Of a DNA stretch of 64,000 bases, positions 24,893-34,626 are shown one piece after another. Made by a program: the position numbers and the translations under genes. The notes under the pieces were generated by a model. It was not told the DNA's origin. It saw only the letters and a program-made list of their open reading frames with translations, and did not search any database. How positions within the stretch are numbered: the stretch's first letter is position 1; every line of letters begins with the position of its first letter. This DNA comes from Bacillota bacterium. Lineage in GTDB: Bacteria; Bacillota; Clostridia; Christensenellales; SZUA-584. Location: positions 10,951-74,950 of the forward strand of contig JAEZHF010000003.1 of the NCBI GenBank assembly GCA_023416745.1, in the 5' to 3' direction.

Positions 24893-25591
24893 TTATTTGT
24901 TTAATGCCTGTCTGGTTTTCATGCGTCTCCAATTTACGAATCCATAAAGGTCATTCACGAGAAACATGACAAAACAGATAACGACCGAAAGATATGAGAC
25001 GTCTGTCAGCATCGCTAAGACCCATAGTATAATTAAAACGATATCATTGGCGGCATACGCCAGGGCATAATATTCACTGCGTCTGAAAGTCAGATAAACA
25101 GCTAAAAAGCTAGTTGTAACGGAAATAGTGCTCGGTATCAGATTTGCATTATTAAAAGCCTTCAAAATTAAGTAGAAAGCTACGGTAACCGCAGCGGTCA
25201 ACGCAAGCATAAAAACAATTTCTTTACCTTTCAGTTGGTTGACTTTAACCTCTGCCTTATTGCCGTTGTAAGGATTGCGCAGCCAGGCGATCAGTGCAAA
25301 CAAAGCCATTGGCGCTGTCATTCCAAGATAAGTGATCATCTCGCCGTAATAGGCAAATTGAAATGAAATAATGCCGTACAGCACACTAAATATTATCATC
25401 AGTAACTGTCCGAACGGATTTCCTTTCGCGTTGAATATCAATGAGGTTGCACCGATGACAGATGCGGCGAGCACAAGATAACCTCCTCTGTCAAAAACGG
25501 CAAATGAAACAATAATAAGCACCACAGATAAACACCATAACAGCAGTTCACCCTTGGTAAAGTAAAGGAATACGGCTCTGATTCTGCTCAT
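24893..25591 (-). CDS. pnuC: Nicotinamide riboside transporter PnuC family
   Basis: A 232-residue membrane protein with about seven hydrophobic segments. Family features include ASVIGATSLIFNAKGNPFGQ near residue 50, then IISFQFAYYGEMITYLGMTAP, the cytoplasmic WLRNPY, and YALAYAANDIVLIILW with the final FVNWRRM. It imports nicotinamide riboside for NAD synthesis. GGGGGG before ATG 25591 fixes the start; the longer frame to 25654 runs through a structured leader. Confidence 0.88.
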   Translation of the reverse strand: MSRIRAVFLYFTKGELLLWCLSVVLIIVSFAVFDRGGYLVLAASVIGATSLIFNAKGNPFGQLLMIIFSVLYGIISFQFAYYGEMITYLGMTAPMALFALIAWLRNPYNGNKAEVKVNQLKGKEIVFMLALTAAVTVAFYLILKAFNNANLIPSTISVTTSFLAVYLTFRRSEYYALAYAANDIVLIILWVLAMLTDVSYLSVVICFVMFLVNDLYGFVNWRRMKTRQALNK

Positions 25592-25595
25592 TTGT

Positions 25596-25660
25596 CCCCC
25601 CAAAAAATAAAGCACCCATGCTGTACATCTTCTATGACCTAACGATGTACACATGAATGC
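25596..25660 (-). promoter_or_regulatory. Possible structured leader of pnuC
   Basis: On the minus strand GTACATC pairs with GATGTAC across a 14-base loop. A second small hairpin (AGCA/TGCT) and TTATTTTTT follow at once, just before the ribosome site of pnuC. This looks like a leader with a terminator-like element. No known NAD-responsive riboswitch consensus could be matched by eye. Confidence 0.35.
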
Positions 25661-25790
25661 TAAAATGCACTCTCTACCCGGTGGCAGAATTATTATTTTA
25701 TTTATTATAGCACATCACATCAGAAAAATTCAATTCTTCTGAGCTTGTTATAAAGCTGATTCGTAATTGATGCGATATCGGCCAGCGCCG

Positions 25791-27209
25791 TCAGTGCCGC
25801 CTGATGACGCGCCCCTGCCGGGAGCCCTGCCCCTGCCGGTAACCGCCTTGCTGCCTCGGTCTTTCCGGTGGCGCGGGCAGCGGCGCGTGATGCCGCGGCG
25901 CATCCCTTTCGGACAGCATCTTCAGCAGTGCCGCCGCGATATCCATCGTCGTCAGCTCTGGGGCTTCTCCCGCCTGCGCGTTCACCGCGTCCGCCAGCTC
26001 CTCCACGTACGGTATGAAGGAATCGTACTCACCCTCCGCCGCGAACTCCGCTGCTTTTTTGAGCAGCGCGCCCATGCGGCTCTCCTCGATGTCCAGCAGC
26101 GACGGCGGCTTGACGGCTTTGATGGTCGCTTTGGTGTAGCGCTGAATGGCGCGCAGCCTGTTATAATCGCGGCCGGTGATGAACGTATAGGCGCTGCCCG
26201 TCTTGCCGGCGCGTCCCGTCCGCCCGATGCGGTGCACGTAATATTCCTCGTCGTTGGGCATATCGTAATTGAACACCGCCTCGATGTCGTCCACATCCAG
26301 GCCGCGGGCCGCCACGTCGGTCGCCACCAGTATGCCCACATCGCCGCTCTTGAACCGTGCGAGGATGGCGCTGCGCTCGCTCTGCCGGATGTCGCCGTGC
26401 AGCGCCTCGGCGGAGTAACCCCGCGCCTTGAGGCTGAACGCGAGCGCATCCGTGCCCTTTTTGGTGCTGCAAAACACCAGACACAGCGTCAAGTTGTTGC
26501 CGTCTACCACGCGGCACAGCACGTCCAGCTTGGCCTGCTCGCGCACCTCGATGTAATACTGCTCGATGCCCTGCACCGTCAGCTCCCTGTGCAGTATCTG
26601 TATGTGCTCCGGGTCGTTCTGGAAACGCCGCGTCAGGTCGAGTATCGGCCTCGACATTGTCGCGGAAAACAGCACGGTCTGCCTGTCCTCCGGTGTCTTC
26701 TTGAGTATCGTTTCCATGTCCTCCAGAAAGCCCATGCTCAGCATCTCGTCCGCCTCGTCCAGTATCACCATGCGCAGGCTGTCCAGCTTGATGGTGCCGC
26801 GGCGCATGTGGTCCATCACGCGGCCCGGCGTGCCGATGACGATCTGCGGCCGCCGCTTGAGCGACTGTATCTGCCGCTCGATGGACTGCCCGCCGTATAT
26901 CGGCAGTATGCGCACACCCTCCACAAATTTGGATACGCTTTGAAACTCTTCCGCCGTCTGAACGGCCAGCTCACGCGTGGGGCACAGCACCAGCACCTGC
27001 ACGCGGCCGTTGTCCTCCGCCAGCGACTGCACGGCGGGTATCGCGAACGCGCACGTTTTGCCGGTGCCCGTCTGCGCCTGTCCGATCACATCGCGCCCCT
27101 CCATGATGGGGACGATCGTTTTTTCCTGTATCGGCGTCGCTTCTTCAAAGCCCATCGCCTCTATCCCCCGCAGCACCTCTGCGGACAAATCTAGTTCCGT
27201 AAACTGCAA
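25791..27209 (-). CDS. DEAD-box RNA helicase
   Basis: A 472-residue ATP-dependent RNA helicase, CshA/DeaD-like. All core motifs are present: the Q motif GFEEATPIQEKT, motif I AQTGTGKT, Ia PTRELA, II DEADEM, III SAT, IV-V with ATDVAARGLDV, and VI HRIGRTGRAG. The C-terminal tail is short and rich in Arg, Gln and Gly, as in RNA-binding tails. It starts with TTG at 27209, eight bases after GGAGAGGG; there is no usable ATG nearby. It likely helps ribosome assembly or RNA decay. Confidence 0.92.
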   Translation of the reverse strand: MQFTELDLSAEVLRGIEAMGFEEATPIQEKTIVPIMEGRDVIGQAQTGTGKTCAFAIPAVQSLAEDNGRVQVLVLCPTRELAVQTAEEFQSVSKFVEGVRILPIYGGQSIERQIQSLKRRPQIVIGTPGRVMDHMRRGTIKLDSLRMVILDEADEMLSMGFLEDMETILKKTPEDRQTVLFSATMSRPILDLTRRFQNDPEHIQILHRELTVQGIEQYYIEVREQAKLDVLCRVVDGNNLTLCLVFCSTKKGTDALAFSLKARGYSAEALHGDIRQSERSAILARFKSGDVGILVATDVAARGLDVDDIEAVFNYDMPNDEEYYVHRIGRTGRAGKTGSAYTFITGRDYNRLRAIQRYTKATIKAVKPPSLLDIEESRMGALLKKAAEFAAEGEYDSFIPYVEELADAVNAQAGEAPELTTMDIAAALLKMLSERDAPRHHAPLPAPPERPRQQGGYRQGQGSRQGRVIRRH

Positions 27210-27381
27210 ATTGTTTTCCCTCTCCTGATTTTCTTAATAGATATTTTATACCAAAGGTAAAAAATCAAACCAGACAATGCTATACCATATCGCACGGAAT
27301 GTCCACAAAATATTTAAACTGAAGCATGATTATCACAGCGTTGCCGTTGATGCGGGACCCTTTTGAAAAGCCGCGAACGTC

Positions 27382-27419
27382 AAAAAGGGCGCCGGCTTAT
27401 TGCAGGTTAAAGCCGGTGT
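27382..27419 (-). terminator. Intrinsic terminator after the SDR gene
   Basis: On the minus strand ACCGGCTT and AAGCCGGC form a stem, followed by GCCCTTTTTG, 35 bases past the SDR stop. Confidence 0.65.
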
Positions 27420-27453
27420 GCTTTCTCCATACTCCGCACAGCGGCCACTGTTT

Positions 27454-28308
27454 TTAATCGGAAACTGATGTTTGAGTCATCTGCTCGCTTAAGTCCCAAA
27501 GACGCTTCGCTGCCGCCTTGTCATAAGAAAGCTTCGATGACGGAACAGGCTGTTTGCGATAAAAGTATTTGCCGGTGATACCTTGGATTTCGGGAGAGGC
27601 CGCAAGGTATACGACGGTTTGGGCGCCTTTTTCAGCGGTCAAAAAGAATGGCTTGATGATGCGGCGAATGATTTTTGCGAAATGGGTGCTGCGGTTAACG
27701 CCGATGCTGGTGGCGACTGCGCCCGGGTGCAGACAGTTCGCCACAACCCCCGTTCCGGCAAGCTGTTCCGCAAGCGAGTAGGTAAACATGATGTTGGCCA
27801 GTTTGGACTGCTCGTACGCGCGCCATGGCCGGTAGTTATTGGTGAGATTGACATCGTCAAAGAATATCCTGCCGTTAGCATGGGTGTTGGACGACACATT
27901 GACAATCCGCGACGGTGCGCTGGCGATGAGAAGATCGAGCAGCCGGTTGGTCAGCAGAAATGCGCCGAGATGGTTGACGCCGAAATGCGCCTCGTACCCG
28001 TCCGCTGTTACCCGCCGCTTAAACATTGCCACACCCGCGTTGTTGATCAGCACATCCAAACGCGAATACTTTTTACGAAACGCCAGACAAAAGGCTTCGA
28101 TGCTTTTTTGCGAACCGAGGTCACACAGCATCAGCGTTAAGTTGCTGCTGCCGCTTTGCGCCCGCACCTCGCGCAGCGCCTGTTCCCCACGCGTTCTGTC
28201 CCGGCAGAGCATGACGATTTGCGCGTTTGTTTTGGCCAGCTCTGCCGCCGCTGCTTTACCGATTCCGGCACTTGCGCCCGTGACAATAACCACACTGTTT
28301 TGATCCAT
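27454..28308 (-). CDS. SDR family oxidoreductase (retinol dehydrogenase-like)
   Basis: A 284-residue classical short-chain dehydrogenase. The NAD(P)-binding TGASAGIGKAAA lies at residues about 10-21, NNAGVAM near 90 and the catalytic Tyr-Lys pair in YEQSKLANIM. The Ser is in VNVSSNTH. CRDRTRGEQAL after the second strand points to NADP preference. The pattern is that of the retinol-dehydrogenase-like group, whose bacterial substrates are mostly unknown. The start at 28308 has GAAGGAA; the longer frame to 28413 has no site. Confidence 0.88.
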   Translation of the reverse strand: MDQNSVVIVTGASAGIGKAAAAELAKTNAQIVMLCRDRTRGEQALREVRAQSGSSNLTLMLCDLGSQKSIEAFCLAFRKKYSRLDVLINNAGVAMFKRRVTADGYEAHFGVNHLGAFLLTNRLLDLLIASAPSRIVNVSSNTHANGRIFFDDVNLTNNYRPWRAYEQSKLANIMFTYSLAEQLAGTGVVANCLHPGAVATSIGVNRSTHFAKIIRRIIKPFFLTAEKGAQTVVYLAASPEIQGITGKYFYRKQPVPSSKLSYDKAAAKRLWDLSEQMTQTSVSD

Positions 28309-28468
28309 ACTTATTCCTTCAGGGTTTTCCTTGATTATATCACGATATAAACCGCCATAGTGTTTGGGCGTATCTGCAGTTTCCTCCATCGTCTTTGTGC
28401 GCCGTTCAGCCACCGTGACGGGCTCAATTTGCGCCGCAAACGAAACGGCAGCAGCGCGGGGCTCAGCG

Positions 28469-29533
28469 TCATTCCGCCGCGCCCTTGATGTTAAACCCCA
28501 TTACGTTATCCGTGTTGCGGTGCGCGAAAATCTGTCCCGTAAGCTCGGTGAGGTTGTACACGGCGGACCACTGGAGCAGATCTTCATCGCCGTCTCGCAA
28601 ACCGATCTGTGCGAGCAGCGCGATGGCAGCCTCCTCGCTGATCGTCCCGCCGCCCTCTTCGAGCCGCGCTTTCACCGCGTCGTAGCGCTCAAACTCGGTG
28701 AAGCCCTCGCCGATGTTCAGCCCGTCATACGCCACGAAGTTGGACGCGATCTGGTAATCCGCATCCGGCTCCGTCGTTACGAGCTTGCCGTCCCAGTATT
28801 CCACAATCACCGAAGCGCCGGTGGCGTCCGCGATCAGGTAATGGCACTGCACGTCCGCCGGGAAGTAGATGTTGTATTCTTGGAGCAGCTCCACCGCCTC
28901 GTCTACGGAAGCCGCCTTGTCCAGCACCAGCCGGATGGCCGTGGTGGTGTTCAGCGTGATGTCCTTGTCGGTGGGCGGCTGCGCATCGGGTACAGCCAGC
29001 AGTGCGATGGCGACGCCCTTCTCGTTCATGCCGTCGAACGGCAGATACGGCGCGGCCAGCGTGAGAAAGCTGCTCGCGGAGACGCCTCTGGCCGGGAGGT
29101 TGTCCGCCGAGTAACCCGCGAACGTCAGATTCACGGTGGACACGGAGGCATAGCCGTCATCCGGGTCGGTGAACACCTGCAGCGACGGCGTGTACTCGAA
29201 GTCGAAGTTGCGCCCATATATTACGTCGCCGTCTGCGTTGTGCGCCACGAAGGCGGTACAGCCGTCCCCCGTCACGCCGAGGTCGAGGGGCAGGCCCTTG
29301 AGCAGCCGTTTGGTGACGTAGTTCTCGATGTCGCTGTCGCTCGTTGCGCCCGTCTTGAGAAAGCCGTCGAAGCCGTAGTCGCCGTAATACGTCATGCGGT
29401 ACATCGGGTAATCGTCCGCCTTGTGCAGCGAGGCGAGGCTGCGCAGCTCGTTGAACATCAGCGCCCCCGCGATCACGGCCAATATCAGTATGATGCACAG
29501 CAGTGCGCCCAGTAAACGGCCCAGCGTCCTCAT
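28469..29533 (-). CDS. Linear amide C-N hydrolase (choloylglycine hydrolase family)
   Basis: A 354-residue Ntn hydrolase with an N-terminal membrane anchor (LLGALLCIILILAVIAGALM). The likely nucleophile is the Cys of GDGCTAFVAHN, followed by the family motif YGRNFDFEYTP with its Arg and Asp. A later NEKGVAIALLAV and NTTTAIRLVLD fit the penicillin V acylase/bile salt hydrolase fold. The Cys is internal near residue 90, so removal of a propeptide would be needed to expose it. The substrate is an amide such as an N-acyl amino acid, but cannot be named. GAGGAT precedes the ATG. Confidence 0.85.
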   Translation of the reverse strand: MRTLGRLLGALLCIILILAVIAGALMFNELRSLASLHKADDYPMYRMTYYGDYGFDGFLKTGATSDSDIENYVTKRLLKGLPLDLGVTGDGCTAFVAHNADGDVIYGRNFDFEYTPSLQVFTDPDDGYASVSTVNLTFAGYSADNLPARGVSASSFLTLAAPYLPFDGMNEKGVAIALLAVPDAQPPTDKDITLNTTTAIRLVLDKAASVDEAVELLQEYNIYFPADVQCHYLIADATGASVIVEYWDGKLVTTEPDADYQIASNFVAYDGLNIGEGFTEFERYDAVKARLEEGGGTISEEAAIALLAQIGLRDGDEDLLQWSAVYNLTELTGQIFAHRNTDNVMGFNIKGAAE

Positions 29534-29653
29534 TGTTATCCTCCCCCTGTGACGGTATGCGTCATTTCAATTGTGCATTATATCATGCAGCAAGGGCACT
29601 GGGCAAATAAGACGCCACTGCTATGTGCCGGCTGAGGCGTCCTGAGCTTTTCG

Positions 29654-31366
29654 CTATTCAATGTAACCGTTCAGCTGAGAGATAGCATCTACTCCTTCGG
29701 CCACTTTAATGCCTTCAACAGCGTCAGGCGGATAATAGTAGATATCGTACATATCCGATGATACCACGACATAAAAGCCACCGTTGTATGACTCTCTCAC
29801 ACTGTATACGTTTTCCGCAATTTCTATAATTCCATCCGACATGATATGCAGCAACTGATAATCGCTGTTTATCGCGAAAGCGTCGCTGCCCATAGTGATC
29901 ACTTCAAGAATATTCGTGCAGAGCTGCTCGTTTTCGCCTGTCGCCAGTGTATACCGCCCCAGCCGCCCGTCGAGAGTATGATAATACAGGTAAATGCCTT
30001 GGTTGTCAAAGCGGCAGTAATAGGCGTTATCTGCAACGAATATGTCCGGTTTCCATGCGTTATCTGTCCTGCGCGCCAGATATTGCTTGTCATCCTTTTG
30101 ATACGCTACCCAGGTAAAGTCTTTACTGACATCTGTGAAATATCCGCTGGCCTCCGCAACCCTCACGGTGCCTCTGCCGGGTACGTATTCGGACAGCGTG
30201 TATTCCGGTTCTTCCACCGTCTCCAGCAGCAGAAAACGGCTGTCCTGAGCCGGCTTGATATTGTCTTCAACCGGGTGTGGATATATGACGTAATCATACT
30301 CGCCGGACACAAGCTGCCGTTCCGCGTCCTTGCCCACATAATACAGCGTGCTGCCCGTATAGCAGAGCAGGTCACCCGACATAAACGCCGTGTCTATACC
30401 GCCTTCACCAATCGCTTGCGTTTCTTTGCCCGTAAAACGGTACAAGAAGGTTTTGAACTTCTCGCCATCCCGCAGCTCATATACCACCGAACCATCATCG
30501 AACAGGAAAACGGCCTGAATGGTGTTGCTTTTGCTTTCCGTCACAACTTTCACGGAAGCGGCACTGCCGTGCTTCACAAATAGGGTCTCCCCCTCTTTGC
30601 CGTCGGTCAAATAAAAACAACTCATTCCGTTGGGTGAAAACCCGAACGGGAACTCTGAAACCGACGAGGCTATCTTCTCTTCTGCATCGCCATCCCACAG
30701 ATACAGCTCGCCCAATTCCCCTTCCATGTTCCTGAGAAACAACACACGCGCACCGTCTGATGACATCCGGGGCACACTGACATTTCTCAGCATAACCTCC
30801 GGCACTGCATTCGGATCGCCCAGCTTGAGCCGCATCAGCGCTCCCGATCCTCCGTTGACATCCGCTAAATAATACATCAAGCGGTTGTTACTGTTCATCA
30901 TGCCGTTGATCCATGTCAGTCCGTTGCTGATTGCCTCGGCGCCCCTCAGTTCAATGCTTTTTGATCCCGCAGCGGCATACCACCGGCCGTCGTCTGCATA
31001 GAATATTGGCTGTTCACCTTCCTCATATGATGTAAACCCGTCCAGCATTGCAGGAAGCTCCACATTTCCATCAGACAAATCCGTATCACCGGACACAGCG
31101 CCGTCCGAAGACACTGCCCGTTCGAATATATCCTTCATCATCTCATTGGGTCTGATGACTTTCATTACGAAAATGATCAGAAATGATGTCAGCACCAATA
31201 CCCCGCAGGTCACTATCACCACAAGCCAGACAGGAATTCTGCCCCTCTTTTTATGCTCCGGGGCGGGCTTCACCAGGTCTCCTTGATTCAGATCAATCAG
31301 CGGGTATACAGGCGGTGCATCCATCTGCGGCATCCCTTGCAGAGTCTGAGGATCCTTATGTTCCAT
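29654..31366 (-). CDS. Single-pass membrane protein with extracellular propeller-like domain
   Basis: A 570-residue protein. Residues 1-45 are cytoplasmic and Pro-rich; one hydrophobic segment lies at about 47-70 (WLVVIVTCGVLVLTSFLIIF). The remaining 500 residues are outside and show repeated short units such as DGARVLFLRN, GELYLWDG, SCFYLTDG and TLYYVGKD. These resemble the blades of TolB/DUF5050-like propellers. The function is unknown. An AGGAGG lies 11 bases before the ATG. Confidence 0.75.
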   Translation of the reverse strand: MEHKDPQTLQGMPQMDAPPVYPLIDLNQGDLVKPAPEHKKRGRIPVWLVVIVTCGVLVLTSFLIIFVMKVIRPNEMMKDIFERAVSSDGAVSGDTDLSDGNVELPAMLDGFTSYEEGEQPIFYADDGRWYAAAGSKSIELRGAEAISNGLTWINGMMNSNNRLMYYLADVNGGSGALMRLKLGDPNAVPEVMLRNVSVPRMSSDGARVLFLRNMEGELGELYLWDGDAEEKIASSVSEFPFGFSPNGMSCFYLTDGKEGETLFVKHGSAASVKVVTESKSNTIQAVFLFDDGSVVYELRDGEKFKTFLYRFTGKETQAIGEGGIDTAFMSGDLLCYTGSTLYYVGKDAERQLVSGEYDYVIYPHPVEDNIKPAQDSRFLLLETVEEPEYTLSEYVPGRGTVRVAEASGYFTDVSKDFTWVAYQKDDKQYLARRTDNAWKPDIFVADNAYYCRFDNQGIYLYYHTLDGRLGRYTLATGENEQLCTNILEVITMGSDAFAINSDYQLLHIMSDGIIEIAENVYSVRESYNGGFYVVVSSDMYDIYYYPPDAVEGIKVAEGVDAISQLNGYIE

Positions 31367-31594
31367 GATATATATAGCCCTCCTAAACGAATATCTTTTT
31401 GAGCTGGGACTTGTTATATAATTCTATAATACCTTTATAATACCTTTCAACCTCATCCTTTCGCTCAGTTTAAATTAAGACTGACCTCGCGGCTTCACCT
31501 TCGTCGAACCATTCGCAGGCGATTGCATTAAGAGCATGATGGTGGTGTCATACCAGCCGCGGCGCACATATCATAAACCAAGGAGTTGATCCGC

Positions 31595-31882
31595 TTGCAT
31601 ACGCACGAATTCAAGGGTGTCACCGTCTATGTGGACGGACACCTGCACCTTTTCTCCGGCGTCTCGTCCGCCAGTCGGAACACGCCGGGCCATACGCACA
31701 TCATATCGGGCGAAACCACCACGGCCGACGGCCATTCGCACGGCTTTTTCATCGAAACACAGCCGCCCACATATGTGGATGAGGGCGGCTACAAGCACTA
31801 CCATTACTATAAGGGTCAGACGTACAATGTGCTCAACCACAGCCACGGCATGGAATCTACCACCTTCGTGCTGGGTGAATAG
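31595..31882 (+). CDS. YmaF family His-rich protein
   Basis: A 95-residue protein with many His residues in regular pairs: HTHEF, DGHLHLFSG, GHTHIISG, DGHSHGFF, KHYHYYKG and NHSHGME. This is the pattern of the Bacillus YmaF family, which probably binds metal; its role is unknown. I place the start at TTG 31595, ten bases after AAGGAG; a TTG at 31586 directly abuts that site. Confidence 0.8.
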   Translation: MHTHEFKGVTVYVDGHLHLFSGVSSASRNTPGHTHIISGETTTADGHSHGFFIETQPPTYVDEGGYKHYHYYKGQTYNVLNHSHGMESTTFVLGE

Positions 31883-31965
31883 CGTTTATCCATAGGCAAA
31901 GAGCCCCGCGTGTGGTACAATATGACCAGCGTTCCAGCTATTATCATACATAGAGGAGCCTTGCT

Positions 31966-32925
31966 TTGAAACGCGTCTTGTGCTTTATTGTTATCGCGCT
32001 GGTTTTATTGGCGGCATCCTGCCAGAGCCTGCCCGCATTCACACCGGACCCGGAAGCCCGCTGGGGCGAGCCCGATGCGAAGGTCTCCCCAGAGCAATCA
32101 CCGGATTTGCCGGAGCTGCCCGCGCCGAACGACACGCCCGTTACGGGAGACGTCAGCCGCATGACGCTGACGCTGCCTTTCCTGTTCGGCGAGCGCAGCG
32201 GCGTTTACACGGGTGCGCTCAAGGACGGCCTGCCGCACGGCTACGGGCGTTTCACCGCCGTCAATCCGTTAGGCATCAGCTGGACGTACTCGGGCGAATG
32301 GCAGCAGGGGCATTTTCACGGCAAAGGCTCGTGCACGTGGGACGACGGCTTCATGGAGGAAGGCGAATACCAGGACGACCAGCTGCACGGCCAGGGCCGG
32401 GAACTCTATAACGGCATACTCCGCTACGAGGGCGGGTTTTCCACGGGCTGCTACGACGGGTCCGGCGCATTTTTCAGCATGAGCGGCGATCCCGTCTATT
32501 CGGGCGCTTTCCAAAACGGTTATATCGAAGAGGACGAGGACGCCTGTGTCCAGCGCATCGGCAGCTACAAGGCGCGGTGCAGCACCCCGCAGTATGCTGA
32601 GCTCTGCGACGCCGCGAACGGGCAGACAGGACTGCATACGGCGCTGTCCGGCGTGGTGACCTTCGTTTTTGAGCGGGTGCCGGAAGCGCCCGGCAACGTC
32701 ACCTTCCTGATGGCAGACCCCGATTCGCAGCAGGACATCGTGTGTGTCACCTGCCTGCTTTCCTTGAACGAAACGCCCCCGAACGTCGGGCAGAACGTGG
32801 AGGTCTGGGGGTCGGCCGAGATGCCTTACACCTATGTCACGCAGCTGAACACCCCGGTGTCCGTGCCGATGGTGGAAGCCCGCTGTGTGGAGCCGGGTGC
32901 GTCGCCCGGCGGCTTCGAAACGTAA
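31966..32925 (+). CDS. Lipoprotein with MORN repeats
   Basis: A 319-residue protein. The signal peptide ends in a lipobox (LLAASC, Cys about residue 19), followed by a Pro-rich linker. Residues about 80-190 hold five or six MORN repeats, for example YTGALKDGLPHGYGRF, YSGEWQQGHFHGKGS and YEGGFSTGCYDGSGAF. The C-terminal 120 residues form a separate domain with LMADPDSQQDIVC. MORN repeats bind lipids or proteins. It should sit on the outer face of the membrane. Confidence 0.82.
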   Translation: MKRVLCFIVIALVLLAASCQSLPAFTPDPEARWGEPDAKVSPEQSPDLPELPAPNDTPVTGDVSRMTLTLPFLFGERSGVYTGALKDGLPHGYGRFTAVNPLGISWTYSGEWQQGHFHGKGSCTWDDGFMEEGEYQDDQLHGQGRELYNGILRYEGGFSTGCYDGSGAFFSMSGDPVYSGAFQNGYIEEDEDACVQRIGSYKARCSTPQYAELCDAANGQTGLHTALSGVVTFVFERVPEAPGNVTFLMADPDSQQDIVCVTCLLSLNETPPNVGQNVEVWGSAEMPYTYVTQLNTPVSVPMVEARCVEPGASPGGFET

Positions 32926-33039
32926 GCCATGCTCGCCTGTGTCCGGCACTGCCCGCACTCCGCTGCGCACAGGCATCCAATTTGGTCAACGACAAAACAT
33001 TATCAGACGAAAACAAAAGGAGGGGCTGTCCCCTCCTTA

Positions 33040-33900
33040 TCATTTCTGCGCTTCTCTCACCGGCAGCCACACCTCGCAGCAGTAATCCGCCGCCTGCGTG
33101 TTGCCCTCCGGATACACCTCGATGTCGGGCGCGTCCGCGTATTCGTAGCCCGAGGACGGCAGCCATTCGGACACGATGCGCGTCTGCAGCTGCTGTATGG
33201 CCTGCGGCATCAGCCCGATGCACTCGAACATCGCCCATGTACCGGCGGGCACCGTATACGCTGCCATACCCTCCGGCACAGGCGCGTCCGTCGCCACCGC
33301 GATGTAGTAGTCGAAATCGTGTCCGTTCATGCAGGTGGATACGCCCAGCAGCCCGCACGGCTCCTTCGCGGGCAGCGCGCATATGGTCTGCGCCCTGCCG
33401 CTCTGCACCGTCTGCGCCCAAAACTGCGGTACCTGCGCAAAGCCCTCCTCCACCGACATGCCAAAATGCGCCTTCGCGCCCACGATGCGGAACGCTTCTT
33501 TTTCTTCAATCCTGTAGTTCATTTCCGTGTCTCCTTTGATTGTGATGCGGAAGCTGATGCGCGGCCAGGCCTTAAGCGGCACGCCCCTGCGCCGCGCCTC
33601 GGACGGCGACACGCCGTGGACGCCGCGGAACGCGCGCGAGAAGGCGGTGGGCGAATCGTATCCGTACGTCAGCGCGAGGTCGATCACCCTGGCCCCCTGC
33701 TGCAGCCCGAACGCCGCCGCGCTCATGCGCCGCCGCCGGATATATTCGGACAGCGGCATCCCCGCAATGTACGAGAACATCCGCTGGAAGTGGAACGATG
33801 AGCAGCACGCGATGCGCGCCAGCCGCTCCAGCTCAATGTCTCCCGCCAGGTTCTGCTCAATGTGGTCCACCGCCATGTTCAGCCGCTCCAGCCATTCCAT
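33040..33900 (-). CDS. AraC family regulator with GyrI-like effector domain
   Basis: A 286-residue transcription factor. Residues 1-105 form an AraC DNA-binding unit with two helix-turn-helix motifs (LERLARIACCSSFHFQRMFSYI and VIDLALTYGYDSPTAFSRAFRG). Residues about 125-286 are a GyrI-like small-molecule domain (NYRIEEKEAFRIVGAKAHFG, VPAGTWAMFECIG, DIEVYPEGN). This architecture is like Rob/BmrR-type multidrug sensors. No efflux gene is adjacent. Confidence 0.9.
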   Translation of the reverse strand: MEWLERLNMAVDHIEQNLAGDIELERLARIACCSSFHFQRMFSYIAGMPLSEYIRRRRMSAAAFGLQQGARVIDLALTYGYDSPTAFSRAFRGVHGVSPSEARRRGVPLKAWPRISFRITIKGDTEMNYRIEEKEAFRIVGAKAHFGMSVEEGFAQVPQFWAQTVQSGRAQTICALPAKEPCGLLGVSTCMNGHDFDYYIAVATDAPVPEGMAAYTVPAGTWAMFECIGLMPQAIQQLQTRIVSEWLPSSGYEYADAPDIEVYPEGNTQAADYCCEVWLPVREAQK

Positions 33901-34092
33901 ACGCTTCTAAAGCTCCTTTATGCCGTCAGTGTATCAAAGGGACGCCGCGCCGTCCTCGCAGTTCCTGCACGAAAATGCGTGCTAATCCAGTATATTATAC
34001 CAGCTTTTATGGCGCAGGCCTATAAAAACAGTTTCATCCGGGCTGGCTTGTATGGTATAATCATACATATCAAACAAAGGGAGGGATACGCC

Positions 34093-34401
34093 ATGCCTGA
34101 TTTCGGACATTCGTTTTCCGGCCTCGCGAAGGACCGCAAGCTGACCCACTCCGAGCTGGTCCGCGCCATCCGCTTCATGATCGCGGCGGAGTATGAGGCG
34201 ATACAGCTCTACATGCAGCTGGCCGAATCCATCGACAATCCGCTCGCCATCGCGGTGCTCGAGGACATCGCCAACGAGGAGCGCGTGCATGCGGGCGAGT
34301 TCCTCCGCCTGCTCAAGGAGCTGGCTCCCGACGAGGAGAAGTTCTACGAGGAAGGTTCCGCCGAGGTTGATGAGGAGATGGAGGAGCTGGGTCTGCTGTA
34401 G
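34093..34401 (+). CDS. Small ferritin-like protein of the encapsulated type
   Basis: A 102-residue helical protein. Iron ligands are suggested by AAEYEAIQLY in the first helix and ANEERVHAGEF in the second (an ExxH pair), the pattern of EncFtn-like ferritins that dimerise to form the iron site and are often packed in encapsulin shells. The acidic tail (EEEMEELGLL-like) has no clear cargo-loading peptide, and no encapsulin gene is in the window. GGAGGGATACGCC precedes ATG 34093. Confidence 0.82.
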   Translation: MPDFGHSFSGLAKDRKLTHSELVRAIRFMIAAEYEAIQLYMQLAESIDNPLAIAVLEDIANEERVHAGEFLRLLKELAPDEEKFYEEGSAEVDEEMEELGLL

Positions 34402-34626
34402 GCTTTGTCATGCTTGCTGTCAGACACGGACTCAAGCGGGAGCCGCGCTCGTGGCGGCGCTCCTGTATTGGTGTGCTTTCGCCGGGAATGCTGATGCCAT
34501 TCATTACGAAAAAATTGGCTGTATAAGAAGATTCTTAACCTGTTTGATATTGCCTTTCATCAGTTTATACTATAATATGAAGGCATAGTTATCATACCTG
34601 TGATATTAAAAAAGGAGGGCAAATAG

